NCBI GenBank assembly: GCA_023263735.1
Contig: JALQUQ010000029.1
Location: 1-14,171, forward strand
Direction: 5' to 3'
Source of the DNA: Paracoccaceae bacterium
GTDB lineage: Bacteria; Pseudomonadota; Alphaproteobacteria; Rhodobacterales; Rhodobacteraceae
Length of the DNA: 14,171 nucleotides
The first letter of the stretch is position 1. Each line of letters opens with the position of its first letter. The translations under genes and the position numbers were made by a program. The notes under the pieces were generated by a model that was not told where the DNA came from, ran no database searches, and saw nothing but the letters and a program-made list of their open reading frames with translations. Below are positions 8,524 to 14,171 of this stretch, in pieces.

Positions 8524-8556
8524 CGCGTGATCCCGATTGCCCATCGGGGGATCGCG
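8524..8556. repeat. Inverted repeat in the tamA / peroxidase divergent region
   Basis: The arms CGCGTGATCCCGAT (8524-8537) and ATCGGGGGATCGCG (8543-8556) flank a 5-base loop. They pair as CGCG, ATCCC and GAT blocks with two small bulges. It lies in the 122-base spacer between the divergent tamA and di-heme peroxidase genes, about 35 bases before the peroxidase ATG. It could be an operator or a leader hairpin of the peroxidase message. No T-run follows, so it is not a terminator. Confidence 0.5.
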
Positions 8557-8591
8557 TGTAACGTGACACCACGACTTGGGAGGGTTGGGGC

Positions 8592-9947
8592 ATGGCACAG
8601 CGTATCAGATTTTTGCACGGCACGGCGCTTTTGGCGGCCACGGTGGCGATCACCGGGCCGGCCATCGTCCCCGCGGAAACAGACCCATCCGTGCCAGGCC
8701 CCGTGCTGGATGCCGATTATCGCCAGATCGACCCCGCGCGGGCCGAACTGGGGCGCTTGCTGTTTTGGGACAAAGAGATTTCGGGAAATCGGGTGATCTC
8801 TTGCGCCACCTGTCACCATCCGAAATTCGGCACGTCAGATGGTCAGTCGCTGGCCTTTGGCGAAGGTGGGATCGGTCTTGGCCCCGACCGCGTTGTCGAT
8901 CCCCTGAACATGCCCGAACAGCGGATTCCGCGCAATTCGCCCGCCTTGTGGAATCTGGGCGCATTTGAATTCACGGCCCTGTTCCACGATGGCCGGATCG
9001 AGGCGGACCCAAATCGCCCCAGCGGCCTGCGGACCCCGTTGGAAGATGAAATGGTCATGGGCTTTTCATCGCTGCTTTCGGCCCAAAACATGTTTCCGGT
9101 GCTGTCCAGCGATGAAATGGCCGGGCATTACGAAGAGAACGAGATTTCCACAGTCGTCCGGCAGGGGATCATCACCGGGCCGGGCGGGGCATGGGAAAAG
9201 ATTGCGGCCCGCATCGACGCGATTGCGGAATATCGGCAGATGTTTGATCGCGCGGCCCCGGAAACCAAGGGCAGGCCGCTGCATTTCTTTGATATCTCGA
9301 ATGCCATTGCCGATTTCGTCGCGTTCGAGTTTCGGTCGGACGATACGCCCTTTGATGCCTATTTGCGCGGGACGTCCAACCTGCCCGAGGAGGCAAAAGC
9401 CGGGATGACCCTGTTTTACGGCGAAGCAGGGTGCAGCACCTGCCATTCCGGAAAGTTTCAGACCGATCACAGCTTTCATGCCATGGGCGAGCCACAATTG
9501 GGGCCCGGCAAGTCAGAGCGGTTTGAGCGCCATCAGCGCGACGTCGGGCGCATGCGGGTGACCAATCGGCCCGAGGATGCCTATGCGTTCCGGACCCCCA
9601 GTTTGCGGAATGTGACCTTGACGGGCCCTTGGGGTCATGCCGGGGCCCATAGCGACCTTCGGGCGTTCTTGACGTTTCATCTCGACCCGGTCAGAGGGCT
9701 GGCGTCTTATACCCCTCAGGCCACCTTGGGCCCGTTCGACACGGCGAAATCCGATTGGGCCGCGCGTGATGGCGGCGAGGACTATGCGGCCATCGCGGCG
9801 GCGGTCAAACTCGCCCCGGTGACGTTGACCGAGACGCAACTGGATCAGATTCTGGCCTTTCTGACATCATTAGAGAGCCCGACAACTCTGACGGGGCGGC
9901 TGGGCACACCTGACCGCGTGCCCAGTGGATTGCCCATCGATCGTTGA
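8592..9947 (+). CDS. Exported di-heme cytochrome c peroxidase / MauG-family protein
   Basis: A 451-residue periplasmic protein of the bacterial di-heme cytochrome c peroxidase (CcpA/MauG) family, which reduces peroxide or uses high-valent hemes to oxidise proteins. Residues 1-28 are an export signal with a VPA cleavage site. The two covalent heme sites are CATCH (71-75) and CSTCH (281-285). Also typical are ELGRLLFWD (52-60), PRNSPALWN (113-121) and FRTPSLRNVTLTGPWGHAGA (333-352), followed by LRAFLTFHLDP. The distance between heme motifs, 210 residues, is larger than the roughly 170 of MauG because of an inserted segment around 140-200. The inter-heme Trp expected in the usual FWDGR motif is His here (FHDGR, His132). 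GGGAGGG a few bases before the ATG supports the start. Its substrate is unknown. It diverges from tamA and converges on the FG-GAP/UnbV gene. Confidence 0.9.
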   Translation: MAQRIRFLHGTALLAATVAITGPAIVPAETDPSVPGPVLDADYRQIDPARAELGRLLFWDKEISGNRVISCATCHHPKFGTSDGQSLAFGEGGIGLGPDRVVDPLNMPEQRIPRNSPALWNLGAFEFTALFHDGRIEADPNRPSGLRTPLEDEMVMGFSSLLSAQNMFPVLSSDEMAGHYEENEISTVVRQGIITGPGGAWEKIAARIDAIAEYRQMFDRAAPETKGRPLHFFDISNAIADFVAFEFRSDDTPFDAYLRGTSNLPEEAKAGMTLFYGEAGCSTCHSGKFQTDHSFHAMGEPQLGPGKSERFERHQRDVGRMRVTNRPEDAYAFRTPSLRNVTLTGPWGHAGAHSDLRAFLTFHLDPVRGLASYTPQATLGPFDTAKSDWAARDGGEDYAAIAAAVKLAPVTLTETQLDQILAFLTSLESPTTLTGRLGTPDRVPSGLPIDR

Positions 9948-9974
9948 CCCGGTGCCGCGACCCAACCGCGCGGA

Positions 9975-11534
9975 TCAGTCGATGCGGAACCCCGCCGCCT
10001 CGCGGGTCAGGGTCAGCGCCCGCCCCTGCTGGCCTTTGGTTTCAACCGGAACCCAAGCGCTGGTCACGCCGTCGGGCCAAACGATGCGCAGGTCTGCCGC
10101 CACAGCGGGGCCCATCCCGAAATGCAGCGGCAACGCCTGTCCCGACACATGGCCCCCGCCTACGGTGATCTCTTGCGATTGAACGCGGCCATCGATCCGC
10201 AATTCGACCCATGCCCCAACAGCGCGGCGGTTTGCACCGTCTTGCCAGAGATCGACGGTCAGCCAATGGTTGTCGGTCACCGTCTGGTTCTGCCAAACCT
10301 CCATCGGGGCGCGGCGGTTCATCACCACGATGTCGAGCAATCCATCGCCGTTCAAATCGGCCAACCCGGCCCCGCGTGACCGTTCGACCGTCGCGATCCC
10401 GGCGCTTTCCCCTTTTTCGACAAACGTATGATCGGGCTTTTGCATCAACAGGTTGTTCGGATCATGGATGGCGTTTGATGGCATCTGATCCACATTGCCC
10501 TTGGCGATGAACAGATCGGCAAGGCCATCATTGTCGATATCACCGAATTCTGCATGCCACCCGGTCGAAGGGCGACCATCATCGCCCAGATACGGCGTGG
10601 TGGCATAGGTGCCGATGGAATAGGGGGCGTCCTTCATTTTGCCGCCGCCCTGATTGATCTGCAAAAGCTGATCGCCCATCGAGGTCATCATGACCTCGGG
10701 CAGGCCATCATCGGTGATGTCGCGGCTGGCAATGCCCATACCCCACAGCTTGACCCGGGGCCAACCCTCGGCCTCGCCATAGTCTTGCAAGGGGTTCAGG
10801 TGGAACATCTGTTCATAGCCGTCGCGCACGTAATACTGCCGGTCATTCGAGATGCGCAGATCCGGCGTTCCGGTGCGTTTCCAGTCAGAGATCAGCATGG
10901 ACAACGCGCAATATCCGGGGGCAATCACCGTGGGCGTCGCAAAGGCACCTTTGGCGCCCCGATGCAATTCATTGGTATCGCAGGCCTCGAACGGGCCGTT
11001 CGGATCGTCTTTGTTGACGTAATTTCCGACGGCCAGCGTGGGCCAATCCCGCCCCGGCTCCCACGTGGCGGCAAAGGCCGTCGTCCATTTGGTGCCAGCG
11101 TCAAACGACCAAAGATCGGTCGCATCCTCGAACCGGCAATCGCCCAGCCCCTTCAGCAAATGGTTTGGCCCCGCGCGCAAGACGGCAAGGTCCAGAAGGC
11201 CATCGCCATCGATATCCAGCGGATAAGCCCCGGTAACCCCTGTAAAGGCGGGCCCGTCGGGCGCCAAGGCAAAGGTGATGTCGCCCCCAACCTCGGCTGT
11301 TGTGTTGATATACAGTCGCGACGGATTTGACCCGCCCGCGGCAAAAAGATCGGGGCGCTGGTCATCGTTGCAATCCAGAAGAGCGACGCCCCCGCCCACG
11401 AAATGCGCCCAATCCCCGTCATAAACTTGGGCGGCGGGCAGGGCGGCCGCGCGGTCCTTGAACAGAGGCGCGGTCTGGCCATGGGCCGGCAACGCCAGAC
11501 TCAAAGCCACCAAAGCCAGAGGAAACGATTTCAT
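9975..11534 (-). CDS. Exported FG-GAP/VCBS-repeat protein with ASPIC/UnbV domain (CRTAC1-like)
   Basis: A 519-residue secreted or periplasmic protein of unknown function. Residues 1-20 are a signal peptide ending in AHGQ. The body is an FG-GAP beta-propeller with calcium-loop motifs: DCNDDQRPD (54-62), DIDGDGLLD (107-115), DITDDGLPE (272-280), DIDNDGLAD (332-340) and DLNGDGLLD (393-401). Residues about 436-510 form an ASPIC/UnbV domain (RRAVGAWVELR, then the G-G-G segment, FGMG and IVWPDG). Four cysteines (55, 133, 185, 209) could form disulfides. It is tryptophan-rich, with 15 Trp. Its ATG overlaps the ROK gene stop as ATGA with no strong ribosome site of its own, so it is probably translated by coupling. 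Related proteins resemble animal CRTAC1, an extracellular matrix protein; the bacterial role is not established. Confidence 0.88.
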   Translation of the reverse strand: MKSFPLALVALSLALPAHGQTAPLFKDRAAALPAAQVYDGDWAHFVGGGVALLDCNDDQRPDLFAAGGSNPSRLYINTTAEVGGDITFALAPDGPAFTGVTGAYPLDIDGDGLLDLAVLRAGPNHLLKGLGDCRFEDATDLWSFDAGTKWTTAFAATWEPGRDWPTLAVGNYVNKDDPNGPFEACDTNELHRGAKGAFATPTVIAPGYCALSMLISDWKRTGTPDLRISNDRQYYVRDGYEQMFHLNPLQDYGEAEGWPRVKLWGMGIASRDITDDGLPEVMMTSMGDQLLQINQGGGKMKDAPYSIGTYATTPYLGDDGRPSTGWHAEFGDIDNDGLADLFIAKGNVDQMPSNAIHDPNNLLMQKPDHTFVEKGESAGIATVERSRGAGLADLNGDGLLDIVVMNRRAPMEVWQNQTVTDNHWLTVDLWQDGANRRAVGAWVELRIDGRVQSQEITVGGGHVSGQALPLHFGMGPAVAADLRIVWPDGVTSAWVPVETKGQQGRALTLTREAAGFRID

Positions 11535-12808
11535 TGCGCCGCAATTTCTCTGTTCGAGGTCAGCAATCCCTCACTGACCGAAGACAGCGCCAAGGCCGCG
11601 GCCCCATGCGCCCAAAGCAGATCGCCCCAGGCATGAATCTCGATCGGTGGTCGCGGGCGACCGGTGTTGATCACCATATTCTCCATCTCGGCCAGCGTCT
11701 CGGCGGCATAAAGGTAATCATACCGCATCCGCTCTCCGGACAGGATGATCAGCGACGGATCAAACAGGTTGATCACATTGGACAGGCCTACCGCCAGATA
11801 CCGCCCCGCCCGGCGAAAGATCGATTTGGCCGTGGCGTTCCCGGCTTTGGCATGTTCGTAAAGGCTTTCCAGCAGCAAATTCATCGGCTGGCTTTCGCGG
11901 TGCCCCCAATTCAGCGCGGTTGCCGCCTCGCGCGCCAGCGCATAGTCGGCGACATAGGCCTCCAGACATCCGCGTTGACCGCAGCGGCACAGCGCACCAT
12001 CCAGTTGCACCTTGGTGTGGCCCAGCTCTACGCCCACCCGATGGGTTCCCCGATACAGGCGATGGTTCATCACAAAGCCCATGCCCAAACCATGTTCGAT
12101 TGTGACCACGGCAAAATCGGCCCGCGCGCGCCCCGCCCCGAACCAAAGCTCGGCCAGAGCCACCAGATTGGCATCATTGTCGATGCACACCGGCAGACCC
12201 AGTTTGCGGCTGGCCAGGTCAGCCAAGGCGACAGACCGTTCGCTCAGGATCGACGACCAAAGCACGATGCCCTCTTGCCCATCGACAAAACCGGGCACCC
12301 CGATCCCGACGGCCGACAGATCGGCCCGCGACAAGGCGGCCTTGTTGCAGACACGGTCAAGCAGGGTTTCGATGCTGTCCAGAATGTCCGCGACCGTGCA
12401 AGGCCCGGGATTGCGCGGGATCGTATCATCGGCAATCAGTTTTCCGGCAAAATCCACGATCACGACCGTATGTTCCCGGTCAGAGATCTTCATCCCCGCC
12501 ACACGATGCGCATCGGCGCGCACCCCCAAAGCGACGGCCGGGCGCCCACGGCCGCTGTCAATATCCCGGGGGGCGCTGATTTCCTCGATCAGTCCGGCTT
12601 CGATCAGCTCTGACGTGATCGTCGTGACCGACGCCGGGCTGACCCCCAGATCCTTGGCCACCTGAACCCGCGCGACCGATCCGGCGGCGCGCACGCGCTC
12701 AAAAATCTGCTGGCGGAGCGGGCGTTGCGCATCGGGGATCAGGGGGATCAGCGGGCCTACGCCCTTTCTCCCGTCTCCTCCCTCACCTTGGCTCAGCGGC
12801 ACGTGCAT
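11531..12808 (-). CDS. ROK-family transcriptional regulator, probable xylose repressor
   Basis: A 425-residue regulator of the ROK family (XylR/NagC/Mlc type). An N-terminal winged helix-turn-helix spans about 29-78 (RVQVAKDLGVSPASVTTITS, then ELIEAGLIEE), followed by a ROK sugar-binding domain from about 104. In the ROK part, VPGFVDG (171-177), DNDANLVALAE (210-220), ELGH (261-264) and the zinc motif CRCGQRGCLE (274-283) are all present. The N-terminal phosphate-binding loop of ROK kinases (DxGGTK) is replaced by MKISDREH, so kinase activity is unlikely. A longer frame starts at 12859. The ATG at 12808 is chosen because GAGAG lies 8 bases upstream and the extra 17 residues look unstructured. 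Its divergent position next to xylF suggests that it controls xylose uptake genes and binds xylose or a related sugar; this is inferred from context. The CRTAC1-like gene overlaps its 3' end. Confidence 0.9.
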   Translation of the reverse strand: MHVPLSQGEGGDGRKGVGPLIPLIPDAQRPLRQQIFERVRAAGSVARVQVAKDLGVSPASVTTITSELIEAGLIEEISAPRDIDSGRGRPAVALGVRADAHRVAGMKISDREHTVVIVDFAGKLIADDTIPRNPGPCTVADILDSIETLLDRVCNKAALSRADLSAVGIGVPGFVDGQEGIVLWSSILSERSVALADLASRKLGLPVCIDNDANLVALAELWFGAGRARADFAVVTIEHGLGMGFVMNHRLYRGTHRVGVELGHTKVQLDGALCRCGQRGCLEAYVADYALAREAATALNWGHRESQPMNLLLESLYEHAKAGNATAKSIFRRAGRYLAVGLSNVINLFDPSLIILSGERMRYDYLYAAETLAEMENMVINTGRPRPPIEIHAWGDLLWAHGAAALALSSVSEGLLTSNREIAAQ

Positions 12809-12856
12809 TAGTTCGGCTCTCAAATAAAAAGGCGGGGCGGCACTTCGCAAAGTTAC

Positions 12857-12911
12857 CAATTTTTCTGCATGGCAGCAATTTTTGCGATGCAGCGGCAGTC
12901 ATGCTTAGCAT
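12857..12911. promoter_or_regulatory. Upstream repeat cluster in the ROK / xylF spacer
   Basis: This stretch holds two CAATTTTT copies (12857-12864 and 12876-12883, 19 bases apart), an inverted pair CTGCAT (12865-12870) / ATGCAG (12887-12892), and the perfect palindrome ATGCTTAGCAT (12901-12911). They sit between the divergent starts, upstream of the candidate xylF promoter. They may be auxiliary sites for the ROK protein or for another regulator; nothing in the sequence decides this. Confidence 0.35.
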
Positions 12912-12914
12912 TAC

Positions 12915-12934
12915 TGGCAAAATTTATTTTGACA
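12915..12934. promoter_or_regulatory. Candidate ROK operator over the xylF -35 box
   Basis: CAAAAT-TT-ATTTTG (12918-12931) is a perfect 6-2-6 palindrome. Beyond one mismatched pair the symmetry continues with TG (12915-12916) and CA (12933-12934), giving a 20-base imperfect palindrome. ROK repressors such as Mlc, NagC and XylR bind AT-rich inverted repeats of this kind. The right arm covers the TTGACA -35 of xylF, so binding would block polymerase. Confidence 0.5.
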
Positions 12935-12957
12935 ACTGAAATTAATGGAGCCAAATT
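12929..12957 (+). promoter_or_regulatory. Candidate sigma-70 promoter of xylF
   Basis: A perfect TTGACA (12929-12934) is followed after 17 bases by CAAATT (12952-12957), a weak -10 matching TATAAT at three of six positions. The expected transcript start near 12964 would leave a leader of about 57 bases holding the hairpin at 12982-12999 and the ribosome site. Confidence 0.5.
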
Positions 12958-12981
12958 CTTCCCGGTCGACGAATCTGTCGC

Positions 12982-12999
12982 CCCCGTGAACACACGGGG
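12982..12999 (+). promoter_or_regulatory. Leader hairpin before xylF
   Basis: CCCCGTG (12982-12988) pairs perfectly with CACGGGG (12993-12999) around an AACA loop. It sits between the candidate promoter and the ribosome site and has no T-run, so it is not a terminator. The strong ribosome site GGGAGGG starts about 10 bases after the stem. The hairpin may stabilise the 5' end of the message or affect initiation. Confidence 0.5.
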
Positions 13000-13020
13000 A
13001 TCTTCTGAGGGAGGGAAGAT

Positions 13021-14043
13021 ATGAAGAAGGTACTTTTGTTGGCGTCTGTTTGTGCGGCGTCGATTGTTTCTGCGGCGTCTGCGGCGGATATGAAGGTTTG
13101 TGTGAGCTGGTCGAACTTCCGGGAAGAGCGTTGGAAGACGGATGAGGCGGCGATCAAGGGGGCTTTGGATGCGGCTGGGGCGGAGTATATCTCGGCGGAT
13201 GCGCAGACCTCGGCGACCAAGCAATTGGCGGATATCGAAGGGATGATCACGCAAGGCTGCTCGGCCCTGATCATTCTGGCGCAAGACTCGGCCTCGATCG
13301 GGCCGGCGCTGGACGCGGCCGAGGATGCGGGCATTCCGGTTGTGGGCTATGACCGGATGATCGACGATCCGCGCGCGTTCTACCTGACCTTTGACAACGT
13401 CGAAGTGGGCCGGATGCAGGCGCGCGAAGTGCTGAAGGTGGCGCCGAAGGGCCGCTATGTGATGATCAAGGGCTCGCCGGTTGACCCGAACGCAGACTTC
13501 CTGCGCGGGGGCCAGCAAGAGGTTCTGCAGGCCGCGATCGATGCGGGCGACATCACCATCGTGGGCGAGGCCTATACCGACGACTGGCAGCCGGCGAATG
13601 CGCAAAAGAACATGGAGCAGATCCTGACCCAGACCAACAACGGCGTTGATGCGGTTGTGGCCTCGAACGACGGCACCGCCGGCGGCGTGGTTGCGGCGCT
13701 GACCGCGCAGGGCATGGCGGGGATCCCGGTGTCGGGCCAGGACGGCGATATGGCGGCGCTGAACCGCGTGGCCTTGGGCACCCAGACGGTTTCGGTCTGG
13801 AAAGACAGCCGCGCGCTGGGCAAGGCCGCGGGCGAGATCGCCGTGGCGCTGGCGGGCGGCACCGCGATGGATGCGGTTGCGGGCTCGGCCAAGTTCACCT
13901 CGCCGGGCGGCAAGGAGCTGAACTCGGTTCTTCTGGCGCCGATCCCGGTGACCAAGGACAACCTGAACGTGGTTCTGGATGCGGGCTGGATCTCGAAAGA
14001 GACGCTCTGCGCGGGCACGTCGGGTGTGGCGGTCTGCCAGTAA
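13021..14043 (+). CDS. xylF: D-xylose ABC transporter, periplasmic substrate-binding protein
   Basis: A 340-residue periplasmic binding protein that captures D-xylose and delivers it to the XylGH importer. Residues 1-22 are a signal peptide with an ASAA cleavage region. The mature part is a two-lobe periplasmic sugar-binding fold. Conserved XylF blocks are WSNFREERW (30-38), GYDRMID (109-115), TFDNVEVGRMQA (123-134), KGSPVDPNADFLR (150-162), VVASNDGTAGG (212-222) and SGQDGD (238-243). They match the known XylF pattern closely, for example YDRMI, GSPVD-NA, ASND-TAGG and SGQD. The C-terminus carries an extra tail with two cysteines (330, 339) that I do not recall from the enterobacterial protein. 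The ribosome site GGGAGGG lies shortly before the ATG. Permease and ATPase genes (xylH, xylG) are expected just beyond the window. Control is probably by the divergent ROK protein. Confidence 0.95.
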   Translation: MKKVLLLASVCAASIVSAASAADMKVCVSWSNFREERWKTDEAAIKGALDAAGAEYISADAQTSATKQLADIEGMITQGCSALIILAQDSASIGPALDAAEDAGIPVVGYDRMIDDPRAFYLTFDNVEVGRMQAREVLKVAPKGRYVMIKGSPVDPNADFLRGGQQEVLQAAIDAGDITIVGEAYTDDWQPANAQKNMEQILTQTNNGVDAVVASNDGTAGGVVAALTAQGMAGIPVSGQDGDMAALNRVALGTQTVSVWKDSRALGKAAGEIAVALAGGTAMDAVAGSAKFTSPGGKELNSVLLAPIPVTKDNLNVVLDAGWISKETLCAGTSGVAVCQ

Positions 14044-14064
14044 GGCTTTGATATCGTGATCACT

Positions 14065-14095
14065 GCGGCGCTCCGGGGAACCCTTGGGGCGCCGC
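14065..14095 (+). terminator. Strong hairpin after xylF (attenuator or 3' stabiliser)
   Basis: GCGGCGCTCC (14065-14074) pairs with GGGGCGCCGC (14086-14095), with one T-G pair, starting 21 bases after the xylF stop. There is no T-run, so it is not a classic terminator. In ABC operons a hairpin behind the binding-protein gene commonly protects its message and lowers expression of the permease genes, which fits its place here. Confidence 0.6.
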
Positions 14096-14102
14096 GCCAC
14101 AG

Positions 14103-14134
14103 CCAGAGGCCCCCCAGAGGTTCCCCCAGAGAGG
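14103..14134 (+). repeat. Three short CCAGAGG direct repeats downstream of xylF
   Basis: CCAGAGG occurs at 14103-14109 and 14114-14120, and as CCAGAGAGG at 14126-14134, giving a period of 11-12 bases. They lie between the post-xylF hairpin and the window edge in a C-rich spacer. The rest of the spacer (14135-14171) shows only a small GAGGCTCCTC palindrome and no gene. Confidence 0.6.
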
Positions 14135-14171
14135 CTCCTCCGGCCCCAGCGGGCGCGGGGATCAATCCTTG

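Noticed and set aside
8470..8598. N-terminal extension of TamA by 43 codons
   Set aside because: The extra residues (with Cys, His, Pro and Trp) precede a normal basic and hydrophobic export signal, overlap the candidate promoter and the inverted repeat, and extend to the start of the divergent peroxidase gene.
11534..12613. Plus-strand open frame of 359 codons opposite the ROK gene
   Set aside because: It is rich in Arg, Gln and His, with no known motifs, and is fully antisense to the ROK regulator, whose wHTH and zinc motifs are clear.
12809..12859. N-terminal extension of the ROK regulator by 17 codons
   Set aside because: The inner ATG at 12808 has a GAGAG ribosome site at good spacing, while the extension resembles no part of the family and runs into the upstream repeat cluster.
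12853..14100. Long minus-strand open frame (about 415 codons) covering xylF and the ROK/xylF spacer
   Set aside because: It is antisense to the unmistakable xylF. Its product is an Arg/His-rich low-complexity sequence typical of a shadow frame in high-GC DNA, and it runs through the regulatory spacer.
14103..14134. CRISPR-like repeats after xylF
   Set aside because: The units are only 7-9 bases with 4-5 base gaps, far too short for a CRISPR array.

Overview
The window looks like chromosomal DNA of an alphaproteobacterium, most likely of the Rhodobacteraceae (Rhodobacter/Paracoccus-type). The reasons are the high G+C content, the strong GCG/GCC and CTG/GGC codon use, and the protein types seen. 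These include a DapD close to the usual alphaproteobacterial form, a TamA/TamB pair, and a ROK regulator divergent from xylF. No phage, transposase, plasmid, CRISPR, tRNA or rRNA gene is visible. It reads as ordinary chromosome with one less familiar block at about 8.5-12.8 kb.

Layout. (1) 1-393: the 3' end of rpoC, then two back-to-back hairpin terminators, one for rpoC and one for the converging dapD. (2) 414-2149: dapD (lysine/diaminopimelate synthesis, minus strand), divergent from a LOG-family nucleotide phosphoribohydrolase (plus strand). (3) 2159-8469, minus strand: tamA followed by tamB, which share one base at their stop/start. Together they encode the outer-membrane barrel and periplasmic bridge of the translocation and assembly module. 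TamB carries a clear array of about 101-residue repeats. (4) 8592-9947: an exported di-heme c-type peroxidase/MauG-like protein, divergent from tamA. (5) 9975-12808, minus strand: a ROK-family regulator, with an exported FG-GAP/ASPIC-UnbV (CRTAC1-like) protein overlapping its stop by ATGA. This pair converges on the peroxidase with a gap of only 27 bases. (6) 12809-13020: the ROK/xylF divergent control region, with an AT-rich palindrome lying over a perfect TTGACA -35 box. (7) 13021-14043: xylF, the periplasmic D-xylose-binding protein, followed by a strong hairpin and short repeats in what is probably the leader of a downstream permease/ATPase gene beyond the window.

How the genes may work together. 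xylF and the ROK gene form a typical sugar-uptake and regulator pair, and the ROK protein lacks the sugar-kinase phosphate-binding motif, so it is a regulator rather than a kinase. The unusual part is that an exported beta-propeller protein is translationally tied to that regulator and faces an exported di-heme enzyme. MauG-type enzymes can oxidise protein tryptophans and the propeller protein is tryptophan-rich, so an enzyme-substrate pair is a testable guess, not an established fact. Everything else looks like well-known housekeeping or transport.
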